Position numbers and translations under genes: made by a program. Positions 1 through 12,053 of a stretch of DNA of 64,000 bases are shown one piece after another. Under the pieces are notes generated by a model. The model worked only from the letters and a program-made list of their open reading frames with translations, did no database searches and was not told the DNA's origin. Every line of letters begins with the position of its first letter. Position 1 is the first letter of the stretch. This stretch comes from Cryptomeria japonica (Eukaryota; Streptophyta; Pinopsida; Cupressales; Cupressaceae): assembly GCF_030272615.1 (NCBI RefSeq), contig NC_081413.1, positions 142,349,476 to 142,413,475 on the forward strand. Reading direction: 5' to 3'.

Positions 1-946
1 GTATGTATTATATGTCCAGAATTACCATTTTTGTACTGCAAGTTGATGCTATTAGCTCCTGCTTTGTCCTTCATACTGGTGTAATTGCAATTAGCTTAAA
101 GATGAGTTTTCTGTGTCTTAGCAATAGAATTATCTTAATAAGGACTTTTGTGTACATCTTGTTCTGGGAGTGTTTATCTTAGCAATGGAAAGAGTTGTTC
201 TGTCCAAATGTGTTACGTCCCATGTTGTATGCTCAAATTTCTCGCCTCTCTCTCTCTGCAAGCTTTCTGTTTTTGTCTTCTATTTTCTACAGTCTTCTTT
301 CGCCAACTACCTGTATCTGTCAAAGTTCCCTTGTTCTCTTCCCTTTATATTTGTCTTCTGTGTCTTGCCTGTGCTCTCTCTCTCTCTTTTTCCTTGGTGC
401 AAATGTCTTATTTTCCCCTAAACTTCCTCACAGCCCTTTTCCTATCACACCCTTCAATTGATTGAAGGCACGACAACTTTTTTGTTTTTCATGGTGCATA
501 TGTCTTATTCTTCCCTCAAACTTCCACGCAACCATTTTTCTATTACGACCTTTAAATGATTTCCAATCTGGTAACTCCTTTGAGGTATGTGATATTTGCG
601 ATCACCCCATATTTGGTTTCCTCTTGCTTAAAATCATTCAGCACTCTATGATACGTTAAGTATTCAGATCAGCTTTCTAGGACATATCTACTGTTTTTAA
701 CGTACGGCTAGACGGGGAGTTAATTGACTGATAGGTTTTTATTGTGGATTTGTCGGTCTATAAAATTTCGGTATGATGGAGAGGAAGAAGGGAATGTATA
801 TACAAGAACAAGGGAAAAAAACAAAGATAGAAACAGAAATAGACTGATTATAGAGACCACAAATGATTACATTCAGATTCAAATTGCAGAGCTCCTACTC
901 TTTTTTATGCTCATAAAGAGTAATAACTAGACACTGTTCTTTGTAA
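1..946. other. Unassigned flank left of element A
   Basis: This stretch lies outside the first LTR of element A. It is pyrimidine-rich on the plus strand between about 245 and 420. The short reading frames here overlap in several frames and show no recognisable domain, so I do not call a gene. The only structure I see is a local duplication at 388-562. Confidence 0.5.
388..562 (+). repeat. Diverged tandem duplication of about 95 bp
   Basis: The segment at about 388-465 recurs, diverged, at about 482-562. Both copies contain the run GTCTTATT followed by a C-rich stretch, 'AAACTTCC' and a closing TGATT. The copies are diverged enough to be old. Confidence 0.55.
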
Positions 947-1328
947 TGTTTCCAAATTTTAGCAAAATAAAAATTAATTATTTTAAAGTTGTTCAAATGA
1001 ATTAAATATTAAAAAGATGACTTTATTTTAATTAATTTAATTAAAAGTGACTTAAATAAAATAAGTATTATCGAAAAAGTCACTTAATTAACGGCCTGAA
1101 GGGGAACTTAATTATTATTGGGCAAATTATCATTATGTTCATAAGTTCAAATTTATTAAGGGGGGTGACACTTTATGTGAGGGCTAAGTTAAATTTAATA
1201 TTTTTTTCTTAAGAAGCTTATGGAAGGCGATATAAATATTTTATGCCTTTGTGCAAAACATCGCATTATAGCCGAACTTCTTTGGTTTGTGATGATATTA
1301 TCTAAGTTACAAATATTAAATATTTATG
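947..1328 (+). repeat. Element A first LTR, piece 1
   Basis: This piece matches 54247-54640 along its whole length with small differences, including the shared run ATTATCGAAAAAGTCACTTA. The match breaks at about 1328, inside TAAATATTTATG, where inserted DNA begins. The LTR resumes at 17573. Confidence 0.8.
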
Positions 1329-1484
1329 TCAAGAGGCATCTAGAATGACATCAAAATGTATGTCAACAAAAAATCCATTTTTAAAACAATTTGACATGCA
1401 AATTATAGGTAAATGTATGAAATATGTCATGTTTCAGCTTTTGTGGAGGTGTTGTTTTATTATTCCAAATAAAATAGAACTTGT

Positions 1485-4400
1485 TGATGTGTTTTTTACG
1501 CACATGTGAACACAGAATAAAATACCCAAAAGTATCTTATCCTCTCTTGAACAAAATCTCTCAAAGGCTACTGAAGATTAGCTTAAGGATCATTTGAGAA
1601 GATTCCAAGGTTCATGAATGTAGGGTTACTATGTGTGGATAAGTTCAATTGGTTGATGTGATTGTTGGTATCACAAGGGGACTTACGTTGAATTCTCGAA
1701 TGCTTGAATTGCTGGAACTTAGATCATCTGATGTTGCGATCTTGTGATGCTTTGTTTTATCCTAGACTAGCTTGAGTTTGAAAAAATGGCAAAAGGTGAA
1801 GGGTTGAGAAATTTTATTCTAAGATCTAGAATGTAAGATGGATGAATGATTAGATGGAATCATATCGAGCGAGGTCTCACCATCAACTTGAACAATTTGA
1901 CACAAGCTTAGTGCAATCTTCTAAGGACGTTACAAAGATGTTCAAATCATTACCATCAAACATTTCTCACCATTCAAGTTAATACATAAGTAATCAATGT
2001 ATAAGGATTCAAAGTTAAGTTCATATCACTCCAGTTGACCACCCAAGGCACACTTACAATCAGCAAGAGGCTAGTGGTATGGACTAAATGGATTCCATAC
2101 AGATGCATTCAAAAAATCCTTCCATTCAATCTAATTAACATGAAAATAAATTGAGACGTAAAGACCATGCAAGTTGTTAAAGCAACAAATCAAATTCACC
2201 ATAATCTTCAATGAAATCGATTACTCTTTACAACATGGTTTGGCAACAATCTTTGCCTCCTCCTAATCTAATTTCTACTCTAATTGCTATTCTATTCCTC
2301 AAAACTATATATTCTTCTATTTCTATTAACTATTAGCTATTAACCTTTACAAATGAGAGACTTGAGCCTTTTATAGTGCTCTCAATACAATTTAATGGCT
2401 GAGATCAATTTGAAATCAGTGGCCGATATTTTACAATGAAAACCTTAATTAGGGTTTGTTACAACAAAATCAATTTGGTCAATGAAATAATTACAACAAT
2501 TTGGTACAACCAATAGATAAGAAGGTTAGGTGCCTTGGAGTTTGTGCCATCACTAGTGAGTTAGGTACATTGCATCTAGACATGCTGAGTGGAACCCCTC
2601 TGATTGGTGAGTGGTGACTGGGATGCCACCTCAATTCGCTTGTAGCTTGGAAGATTTGATACTCGAAATTACAGGCTTGCTCGAAGTAGTGGTGATGAGA
2701 TATATTGAGGTAACTGAGTCCTTCCTTCATCCTCACTTTCTTGGCTTAGAATGATTGTATAACTTCTCTTTCATAGTCCTTTGATCTCTTCATGTCTCCA
2801 TGGTGTGGTGAAGGTTGAAATTCCTCTTGGGCGTGAAGTTTCTCCTTTTGCACAGTGGTGTAGGTCTTACAATCTTTCTCCCTTTTGCTTTGCAATCACC
2901 ATCCTCTCCCATCTGTAAAACAAAACAAACATGATATCAAATACATAATATATAACTTTGATAGTTCTTCTTAGCTTGATATATCCCTTGATTTGATGTG
3001 TTCTGCAAGTTTAACATGAGGATCTAGAGAGAACTCGCCTTCATGAAGGAGCACTTAACGTTGTTTTTCGCTCCTAGAGAGGAGATCTTGAAGTTTACTT
3101 CACCCTTGATGTTCATTAAGTTGCCCTTATCTTTTGTAGTTATTCTCTTTAATTTTCTTGAACTTTCCTCATACCCTTGGATTCTTGAACTTCGTTGATG
3201 TATCTCATTTCCTTAAGTCACTTGTGTGCATTTATTTTTGAAGTTCTTTCTTCATGCTCTAATCTTGAAGTCTCTCATATACCTTAACTTTTGAAGTCAC
3301 TCACCTCATTGAGATCATGAAGTTTCTCATATAGATCAAATCATAAAGTTGAACATGAAATTCGCTCATGTGGTTGAGTTGATGAAGTTCACTCATCTCC
3401 CTAAAGTCATAAAATTCTCTCATGTAGGTCAATTCATGAAGTTGAGATTTTCTTATGTAGGTCAATTCATGAAGTTGATATTCACTCATGTAGGTTTTAA
3501 GATGAAGATCACTCTAAGTTGTGTGCACATGGAGTTTGTTCCAATCACCTTGCTTATTTTCTTGTCTTTCTTAACTCATGGAATTTGTTTGAATCAAATT
3601 CACTCCATTTCCTTGACCCATTAAGTTCTACTCAAAATGTCTCAATTCGCTGCATTTGTTGAGTTCATGAAATTTATTGTCAAATTGCACCTATTGAAGG
3701 CTAAATTCTATCAATCATCCTTCACTCCTCTACTCTCAATTTTGCTCATGTAGGCTTGAAGGTGAAGTTTGCTCCAAAAGTGCAAGTCATGAAGTTCGCT
3801 CCAGAAGTGAAAGTCATGAAGCTCACTCCAATTTCCTAACTCATGAAGTTCGCTCCACTTATTCAACTCACGAAGTTTTCTCCACCTCCTCAAGTCATGA
3901 AGTTAGCTCCACTTCTTCAAGTCATGAAGTTCTCTCTAGTGTCTCAAGTCATGAAGTTCACTCCAGTGTCTCAAGTCATGAAGTTAAAACCTATTGAAGA
4001 CTTGAAGATGAAGTAGATGAGCTCATATTGAATCAATTTTATTGCATATGAATTCAATTCTTAGACTATCTCACTCAAACGCTCAAACAAATATTTATAC
4101 ATCTACTGAAACAAGGCACTCAAGGGAAATTCACTCATCTACCTCTCAACATGAATTTTTCTCATGCAACTCATTTCCTGAACTTTGCTCATGTATGTGA
4201 GTTTATGAAGTGGATTTCAAATCAATACTAAGCTCTCCTTTTCTCACTTTCACTTACTCTTTCAACTTCAATACATGATAACATGCTCAACATGAGATCA
4301 TAAGATGAGTTTTCGCTCTGTGGGAGAAGTGCAAGAAGTTCGCTACATAAGGGGTGCACATGAAGTGAAGTTCACTCCTCAAGAGGAGAACTTGAAGTGG

Positions 4401-4609
4401 CCCTCTAGTTAGCAATTCTCAAGATATCTAGACTTCACAAACTTACTTACTTCACACTCATGCAAGACTATCCACCTGACTCCTAGCCATTTGAGCACCT
4501 ATACCTCTCTAATGCAAAGGCTAATAGCTAAGGACCCTAGCGCTACCTAGAAAGCAGGAAAAAAGTGGGGGTTCCCATTTGTGATGGGGCCGTGTGTGAA
4601 TACCTCACA
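1485..4609 (-). repeat. 3.1-kb LTR, left copy (3' LTR in element orientation)
   Basis: This copy matches 14272-17407 from end to end with scattered substitutions and small indels. The outer motifs are TGATGTG on the left and CCTCACA on the right. The length (3125 bp against 3136 bp) is unusually large for a plant LTR. The copy contains the TCATGAAGTT minisatellite described separately. Confidence 0.85.
3290..3990 (+). repeat. TCATGAAGTT minisatellite inside the left 3.1-kb LTR
   Basis: The core TCATGAAGTT or a one-base variant recurs about every 27-35 bases, most regularly at 3780-3990, with spacers such as CGCTCCA and TCTCAAG. It produces apparent minus-strand peptides rich in 'HEL' and 'MSE' that are artefacts of the repeat. 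The partner LTR has the same array at about 16060-16810. Confidence 0.75.
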
Positions 4610-5317
4610 ATATCTAGCACCACTTCTAATAAATGTTCTTGAACATTTCATAGATAAATAATCAATTCATACTTAGAACCTCCAGAATATCCAGCGCAAC
4701 CTATGGAGATACTAGAAAGTGTACTCAAAAGTGGAAGAAGAATCCTAGACCGGTTCAGGCACCTCATCTTTGATTACCCATGCGTCTGCAAGTGTATTCA
4801 TTCCTCTCAACAAGAACATTATGACTTCAAAGTTCCATTGTGATTAGCTACATAGTTTGTCTAATCTTCATTAGCATCTTGGATAGAGCCTTGCTCTTAG
4901 TTGGATGTCTGTAACCCCGACGAGGTTATTGTTGCGATCTTCTCATTTTCTCTCTTTTGATATTCCTTTCTTTCTTTTATTCTGTCAATTCCTTTGGCTC
5001 GTAAGTAATGAATCTCACTTGGATTTGACGATTACAATGGCGTTGAAGCTAGACTTTGAATTTTTCAATGATCACGACTTCGTTTGAGAACCATAATGAC
5101 TTGGAGTTTATTAGTGTGTAAATATATAGTAATCAAAATATGTCGGTATTTAGACATAGAAGTGCTTCTCTACCAGGTTAAGTATGAGTCCTAACCAAAT
5201 GATATAGCTGGAGAGGAATAACCTCGAATTCAAAGCACTTCATGAATAGATATCTAAGAAATGAACCAAACATAAGATCCAAAAATTTTGTAGTGTGTGA
5301 GAAAACAACACAAACTC
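4610..5317. other. Interior remnant of the 16-kb retroelement
   Basis: This lies between the left 3.1-kb LTR and the nested copia derivative. I see no domain, tandem repeat or gene. The longest frame (4905-5087) has no features that support coding. Confidence 0.4.
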
Positions 5318-5400
5318 TTTTCTCATCTTCATGGATTCCAGATTTAGGGTCTTCCTCAAGTTGTTAGACTTATTCCGAGGCACCAGGCTTTGATACCAAT
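5318..5400 (-). repeat. Extra copy of the leader and primer-binding site beyond the left LTR
   Basis: These 83 bases match 11970-12053, the sequence next to the right LTR. They include a primer-binding-site copy at 5387-5398 (GCTTTGATACCA on the plus strand). In a simple element this sequence should occur once only, so it marks a tandem or recombined copy cut off at 5318. Confidence 0.75.
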
Positions 5401-6330
5401 TGTTGGAATCCAAGAACACTAAGAGGGGGGGTGAATCAGTGTTCTATTGGTAATTAAGAATTTAATTCCTTTACATACTTTGCCAATTAACAACCGGTAA
5501 GCATATAAACAAGATATAATGAAGAAAAAAGAAACCACAAAGATCAACACCATAACACCATAGATTTATATGTGGAAAACCTCAAAGAGGAAAAACCACA
5601 GTGGGATTTGTGACTCACAATATCTATCCATTGGCCAGTTGAATAAATATTACATAAAAAGGGGGCCTGCACATGCAAGAAGGCACAATGCCTAGAGTGC
5701 ATTTCTCATCACAAAGGAGCCTCACTAACTATAAATATAAAATATTGAATTACAAACAAAATTATGAACTTTGAGTGTGCATCTGATATGTTGGATGAGT
5801 TTTGGTTTAAGCACTGACTGTACCGGTTAACATTGTCTCCTTCCTTACTAGTAACCTGATTAGCTTTCCAATCCTCTACACAAATAACCAAGTCCGACTA
5901 CAGATCATTACATTCACATTCTGTTGATCAAGATCTCACTCACACAATTGCTTAAATCCTATCACATCTATATTCCAAAATGACCTAACTAAACTGACTT
6001 ATGTACCCTTACATACATAAAATGAATGCCTTATGTCGGCTTACAATCATATTATAAAAAATGAATACATGTCAGCCCAAAATAAAACATAAATATTAAT
6101 CTTTATGACAGTTTCCACTAAAACCTTTGCTGGATCAATCTCCTATGTCGGCCTCCAAATATCAGTTCCTAGTTTGTCGGTTTCCCTTGCTTTCCACAAT
6201 TTCGGTTTCCTTAAATGTTGGATGTCAATCCTAGAATACCAATGAGTACCAGATAAGTATCCAACCCAAAACGATGTGTGTTTCCATCAATGACAACACC
6301 ATGATCTCAGATGAGTGTCAATTGCCAACA
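5401..6330 (-). repeat. Copia-type LTR, left copy (3' LTR)
   Basis: On the minus strand it starts TGTTGGCAATTGACAC and ends GGATTCCAACA. It matches 12054-12983 throughout, and both copies are exactly 930 bp by my boundaries. Confidence 0.85.
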
Positions 6331-6345
6331 ATTTGCCCCCTTGGC
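6331..6345 (-). other. Polypurine tract of the SIRE-like element
   Basis: Read on the minus strand, the bases just before the 3' LTR are AAGGGGGCAAAT, the usual copia plus-strand primer position. Confidence 0.65.
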
Positions 6346-6455
6346 ATTGATGGCAACACTCATGTGAAAAATGGATCATTGAAGTTCTATTTTGGTTCCT
6401 GTCCACAAACTTCCCAAAAAATGATCTCAGAAAGTTTCTCCCCCTCAGCTATACA

Positions 6456-9400
6456 TTACTTCTTATTTCCCTTAACATTTTTCACATCCAACCTCTCCCC
6501 CTTTGACAACAATGCCAAAGTCAGGGCAAATGATAAGAAATGAATGAAATCAAAATTGTGTTTACCGGATCTAGATGTACTTGAATATATCAGTGTAAAC
6601 ACTCTTAAAAAATCCCAAGTGTCCCAACCAGATTTCATTGTTCTCAAAATTGATATAAACCCATTAAGAATGTATGCATGTAATTCTTCTTTTGTTAATG
6701 ATTCCATTGTGGGCTTACTCATCTTTTCCATACATTCCCTTTTGTGAAGCAATAAAGTGTTTAGCCAGGGGCTGACCAAACCTCTCAATTCTCTAGCCTG
6801 CTGGATTAACCTATCTATATCATTCTCCAAAGAAAAATTCTCTTATTCAAGAAGCAAAATTTGACCATCAACAGAGTTGGTCAATGACTGAGTACCATCA
6901 AAATTATTTTCAAGATGTGCTAACCGAACCTTAGCCGCTTTTATTTTAACTTCCAATTCTATTGTTAATTTAGTTGTGTTAGTACAAGACCGGTAAACAA
7001 TATTTCATTTATGAAGGGCTTCATCAATCCTTGTCAATTCTTCTTTCAGCTTTGCCTTATTAGATGTGATCATGTTATCACAAGTGAATTTCCTAGGTGC
7101 ATTATTCCTCTCCACCAATTTCTAGTTTGACACTTGTTGTAGAGTTTTGTACTCCTTGGCAATGTGTTCTGTCAAACCCTTTAGCTTTCTGGAAGGGATA
7201 GCTACCTGACTGAACTTTTATTCTAGGGCAAGCTGTTGCAGGATTGGAATGGCTTGTTCTATAACTTGCTTATCCTCTGATCCTTCCTTCATAAGATTTT
7301 GTGTTGCAACAAACATTAACTCAGAACTGCTCAACTGCTCAATATTCTGTTGGCATATGCACACTACAATGAGACATTGTATGTTATTGAAGGTTTTGTC
7401 ATTGATGGCAACCTTGCAATCTTATGGCACCAGCAAAGGCATTATACCAACATCAACAGATCACACTCTACACCGACACTCAGGACATCGACACCGGCAC
7501 AGAAGAAAAGAAGTATACCGACATAGAGGCCGACAGGATTTTGTTATATTATATTTTGTTTATTATTGTAAAAATGTGTAAGCTGACTTGGCAAATTATA
7601 AAATGACTCTTATATATAAAAGAGATCATTGTAGACATTTGAGATATAAGATGAAAGCAATAAAGGAAAATATTAGGTAAACCTATTGTGCAAAATATAG
7701 GTTAAGGGGTATATGTAAAGAACAGAGCAGGAACCGGTACTGAATCTGGCATTGAAGATGCTATTGTAAAGCAGTACAAGATATTGGATTTGTATAATCC
7801 TTATTGTAAGTTAGTGAGACTTCCCATTGAGCAGTGAGCTCTAGGCAGTTGGCCTTCCTGCATGTGCAGGCCCCTATTGTAAGTAATATTCTCTTATTGG
7901 CCAGTGAGTGAATATTGCGGGTCACAAATCCCATCGAGTTTTTTCCCACACCGGGTTTCCTCATTAAAATCTTGTGTTATGGTGTGCTTTTCATGTGGAT
8001 GTTCTTGATTTTGTTTATTGCATTATTTCTTGCATACCAGTACACTGTTATATTATGTTTTGCATGTTTTAAGTTAAGAAATTCCATTCGTCGGTCAGAT
8101 ACTGATTCACCCCCCCCCCCCTTAGTATCTATGGGATTCCTTCTCCTTGGCACCAGTGGATTCGCCACTTGGTGCAGTTATTTCTTCTGTCACTACATCA
8201 TGAATCTCAATTGTATCTACATCAATAACCTTAGGAAAATTGTCCTCAATATTATTCCTCGGTTTATTTTCCTCTATACCCTCAATTAATTTCTTATCTG
8301 AAACCGATTGGTCTTCACCTAATATGCCTTTCCCCCTAGCATCAACCGAGATGTCTGGAATGTCAAACTTAGGAGGAACTTCTGATGATGTGAAGAATCT
8401 TGGATTATCAACAAATAATTTTACCCATGCCTCATGAGTCTCTTTAAGTATTTCATTCACTCTTCCCACCATTAAGCTAACATATTTATGCCTACTCCGG
8501 AAAATTATTTTATTTGCAAATTCAATACACTTTTGCATCCCCTCTTCAGTTTTTGCACCACAAACATTTAACAGTTCCTGAAACTTTATATGTCTGTCTT
8601 CCTCAAGTGTACATAGTCTTCTACCATCTAATTTATTATATAACTCTAGCAGTATTTTCTTTTCTATCTCAATTAAGGATTTCTTATATATATCTAAGTA
8701 TAACAAAACTTCTTCCTTAGTTTCCTTTTTCTCAACATCATCCATATGCATATTGTATATTACTCAAAATTTCATCCTTAGTTATTTGATCAATAAATTC
8801 ATCTACAGATAAAGGAGGGATAATTTTTATAATTTTACCAGATTCAAGAGCCTTATCCAATTCAGATTTCTTCTCTTTCCAAAATGAGGAAGTTTTATCT
8901 CTGACCAATTTCCTCTTCTCTGTAGACTTCCTTTCCTTCACAAGTTGCTTATGGGTTGCTGGAGGGGTGACCTTGGTTTTCTGTTGATTTCCTTCCTTAG
9001 GCTTCTTCCTCTGAATTCTCATGTAAATTTTGGGAATCTTAGAGGGTCCTTCTTTAGTTTCAGATGCAAAAGCAACTAGGGCAATAAAGGTTTCTTATTT
9101 CTTCCTTTTCATCACACCTTTGCTAGTTGTTGTTACTAGTGAGGCCTGAACTGCTGCCGGAGAAGATGACTCTGCTAGTCCAATAATCTGCTTGATTTCA
9201 CTGGATATTTTCTTGACAGTCTGTCCTACCTTCTTTATTTGACCTTCCCTCTTCTTCTTATTGAACCCTATTTGAACTTCAATTTCTTTTTTCTTAGCAG
9301 TACCAAAAGTCTTTTCCTTTTCATCTACAGGGGCATCCATAAGAATCTTAGCATATAAGTCCAATCCTTGTGCATCAACTTCATAACCCATCTCAGTTAC

Positions 9401-10537
9401 CCATACTATTCTAGGTTGAACAACTTCCATGAGAGTTTCATCCTTCTTAATCATAAAATAAATTTCAGTAGAATACTTATCTATAATGTGTTTAGGTACC
9501 CTTTCCCTTTGTTTCATTTCTTTCTGAAAAGACTTGAAATATCCTCATAAGGTGGATTCTCTGTCATGTCCTAGGTTTCTTAAGGAATCCTTGGTTTGTT
9601 TCCCTACCAAAATGTCAAAGGCCCATTGCCTTTTTTCAGATCTTAGGGTCTCATTGAGAAAGAACAACATCAACCACACAACAAGATTTCCATACCGAAA
9701 CACACCCTTCTTCTCACCCTTGATTTTCCCAAGATTTAAAATTAATTCATCACACATCCACTGACAAAGATCATATTTTTCATTTTCCTTGATCATCTTA
9801 TTTACACAGTATATACAGGAACTAGAAACAGAGTTCAACCGATTATATTGAGTTACCTTATACCCAATAACCATGCTGGCAAATTGCATGTCCTTGTCTC
9901 TGATTGTACTAATCCTCATAGACCAATTGTGGAATGTAACACCGGTTAGCTTGGTGACTTCATTATTAGAGTTTTTTTTCTTATCTGGTCTCCGACCAAC
10001 CTGGGGTAAACTGGTAATTGCCCAAATGACATCCTTAGTGATTTTATAAGGCTGGTCTAGCCACATAAAATCACCATGAACATGGCTCAACACATACTGG
10101 ATGATTTCATCATCAAATTTAGGCATCTCCAAAATGTCTATAAACCCTTGATCCTTCAAATGTCTGCATTCTGGTTTGATTACACCATTCTTATCTAGCA
10201 ATGTTGTCATATACATAGTCTTTATATCAGATGAAATCAACTCCTCCAAAGTATAGTGAATGTATGCTCTAACATCCTCAACATAAAGAACATCATCAAG
10301 AACCTTAGAAAATCTACCGACTAAATCATCAACCTTCGCAATCTGAGGGTATTTCTTAAATATTAGGCATGGACAATCCTGGATATCCACAACAAGAACA
10401 ACAACATCTTCCGAAGTGGGAGAAGATCCAGAAGCCATTGTAATTTTGAAAAAGATAGCTTGAAAACCGAGAAATACCTTAGAATCTTCGCTGGTGAAAA
10501 ACCTTTGAAAATTTGCTCTAAATGTACTGGAATTCAC
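6456..10537 (-). pseudogene. Extra reading frame of unknown function downstream of gag
   Basis: A long minus-strand frame starts at 10537, probably at the methionine followed by ASGSSPTSEDV. It runs in one frame to 8738 with two stops (near 9545 and 9095), then continues after a shift to 8122. Beyond a solo LTR insertion it goes on from about 7240 to 6456. The first 330 codons look globular, with motifs such as DFMWLDQPYKITKDVIWAI. The middle is very lysine-rich, and the last part is a predicted coiled coil ending near RLIQQARELRGL. The total is of the order of 1,100 codons. I do not recognise the family. Its place between gag and the 3' LTR is where some copia lineages carry env-like frames, but I see no signal peptide or membrane segment. 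Confidence 0.55.
7381..8141 (+). repeat. Solo LTR of a related copia family, plus orientation
   Basis: The segment begins TGTTATTGAAGG. It shares with the reversed 930-bp LTRs the blocks GCATGTGCAGGCCCCT, GGTCACAAATCCCA and CTGATTCACCCCCCC, so it is an LTR of the same broad group inserted in the opposite orientation. It interrupts the unknown minus-strand reading frame. A TATA-like TATATATAAAAG occurs at about 7611. The right edge is inferred from alignment with the LTR end and is soft. Confidence 0.7.
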
Positions 10538-10755
10538 CTGGAAATGCTCAGGATCACTCTAAATTGCCTTCAACTCACTCTGACTCACTCTAAATGTTTG
10601 CTGGTGAAAAATGAATCACTTTTGCCTTTTAACCTACGGATCCCTAATTCCTCATTGACATAAATGCATGTCGGCATATCATATCGGATTCAAGATCCAT
10701 CAAATCTATGTCGATGAATCTTCAAACTAATTTCTCCAATTTTAGAAACATGCTT

Positions 10756-11985
10756 TCAAACCACTACCTGGGGTAATGCAAGATCTGTCATTAATTTCCC
10801 CCCCCCTAAGGTTAATGCCTTAGTTACCAAATAAGTTTCTTGTCGGTGTAGGAACATTTTGTTCTGATGGTTGTGTAACCGGGGTGTATTATTTAGCCTA
10901 TTGATCCTTAGACTTTCTAATCCACTTCTTCTCATGCTCCTTTTGGATATAATCAACCTTTTTTTTCCCCTTCTCATTGGATTTGTCATTTCTTGGTAGT
11001 AGGTTCTTGCTTCTGCAAAATTTAGCAATACGTCCTACTTTGTTGCATGCATAACAAGTGACATTGTTCTTCTGAATCTCCTTGTTGTAACCTTGATCGT
11101 TTCTTGACCTACATTGATTAGCCATATGCCCAATTTTTCCACATGCATGATATTTCACATTCATTCTACAATTTGTTTTCCTATGACCATACTTTTTGCA
11201 ATTGAAACACTGAATGGTACTTGAATTATTATTCTGATTGACTCTATTTCTTCATTAACTTGCCATATGACCAAACTTATTGCAAACAAAGCATCTACCA
11301 TTAAACTTATGTGCATTGGGTTTTCTTACTGGTGACCTTTGATTTTGGTTGTCTGGTAGATTCTCTTGATTTGTAGTACCAGGGCTTTCTCCATGCTCAA
11401 ATCCAAGACCTCTAGTGTCTCCAGTGTCCCTTTGATTCTTCAATAACTCATCAAGATTTGCAAAAGTAGCTTTAAACTTGTCTTTGTACTCATTTGCAGC
11501 ATCTAGATCACTTCTTAGGACTATCATCATTGTTTCCAACTCTTGCTCATTATTTTGAGATTGTACCAATTCAGTTCTCAATATATCATTCTCATGTGCC
11601 AACCTAATGCATTCTTCAGATATGTCTTTTAGAGATTTGGCAAGATTTTATTCATTCTTCTTCCGATCTTCAATCTCCTTGGAAATCCTCATGGTTAGAG
11701 CTTGTATTTCATTTTTCATGACACCATTTTCCTAACTCAGCTTTTGACATAGTTCCTTTAAAGCTTTCTCCTCTTCATCATCCTAATTTTTTAATTGATC
11801 ACATAGTTCTTTCCTTTTGGCTTGTACAGATGACAACCTCTCTTGCAGAGTAAGGATGAATTATTTTGCAGATCTCAGCTCAGCTTTTGTAGAATTCACT
11901 CATCTTGCAGCTTCATGTTCTTCAATCTTTCAGAATCATAGTCATCAAGTGCTACTTCAAGTTCTTTCCTCAAACTTATCTTCAT
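10756..11985 (-). pseudogene. gag: Gag remnant with coiled coil and four damaged zinc knuckles
   Basis: On the minus strand, from about 11985, a heptad-rich region (residues like LRKELEVALDDYDSERL) leads to a better-preserved frame at 11602. It is followed by four C-x2-C-x4-H-x4-C knuckles in one frame. Knuckle 1 (CFVCNKFGHMAS) lacks its last Cys and is followed by two stops. Knuckle 2 (CFNCKKYGHRKTNC) is complete. Knuckle 3 (YHACGKIGHMANQC) has Tyr for the first Cys, and knuckle 4 (CYACNKVGRIAKFC) has Arg for His. Long coiled-coil Gags with several knuckles are typical of SIRE/Maximus copia elements. The normal Gag N-terminal domain is missing, because the leader joins the coiled coil directly. 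Confidence 0.7.
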
Positions 11986-12039
11986 GGATTCTGGATTCAG
12001 GATCTTCCTCAAGTTGTTAGACTTATTCTGAGGCACCAG

Positions 12040-12051
12040 GCTCTGACACCA
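12040..12051 (-). other. Primer-binding site of the SIRE-like element
   Basis: The minus strand reads TGGTGTCAGAGC directly after the 5' LTR. This differs by one base from TGGTATCAGAGC, the complement of the initiator tRNA-Met 3' end. Confidence 0.8.
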
Positions 12052-12053
12052 AT

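Noticed and set aside
148-930. Overlapping short frames in the left flank as a gene
   Set aside because: They overlap in three frames within pyrimidine-rich DNA and show no domain, splice pattern or conservation within the window.
3301-3893. Minus-strand frames rich in HEL and MSE in the 3.1-kb LTRs (also 16063-16251)
   Set aside because: They come from the TCATGAAGTT minisatellite and are broken at different places in the two LTRs.
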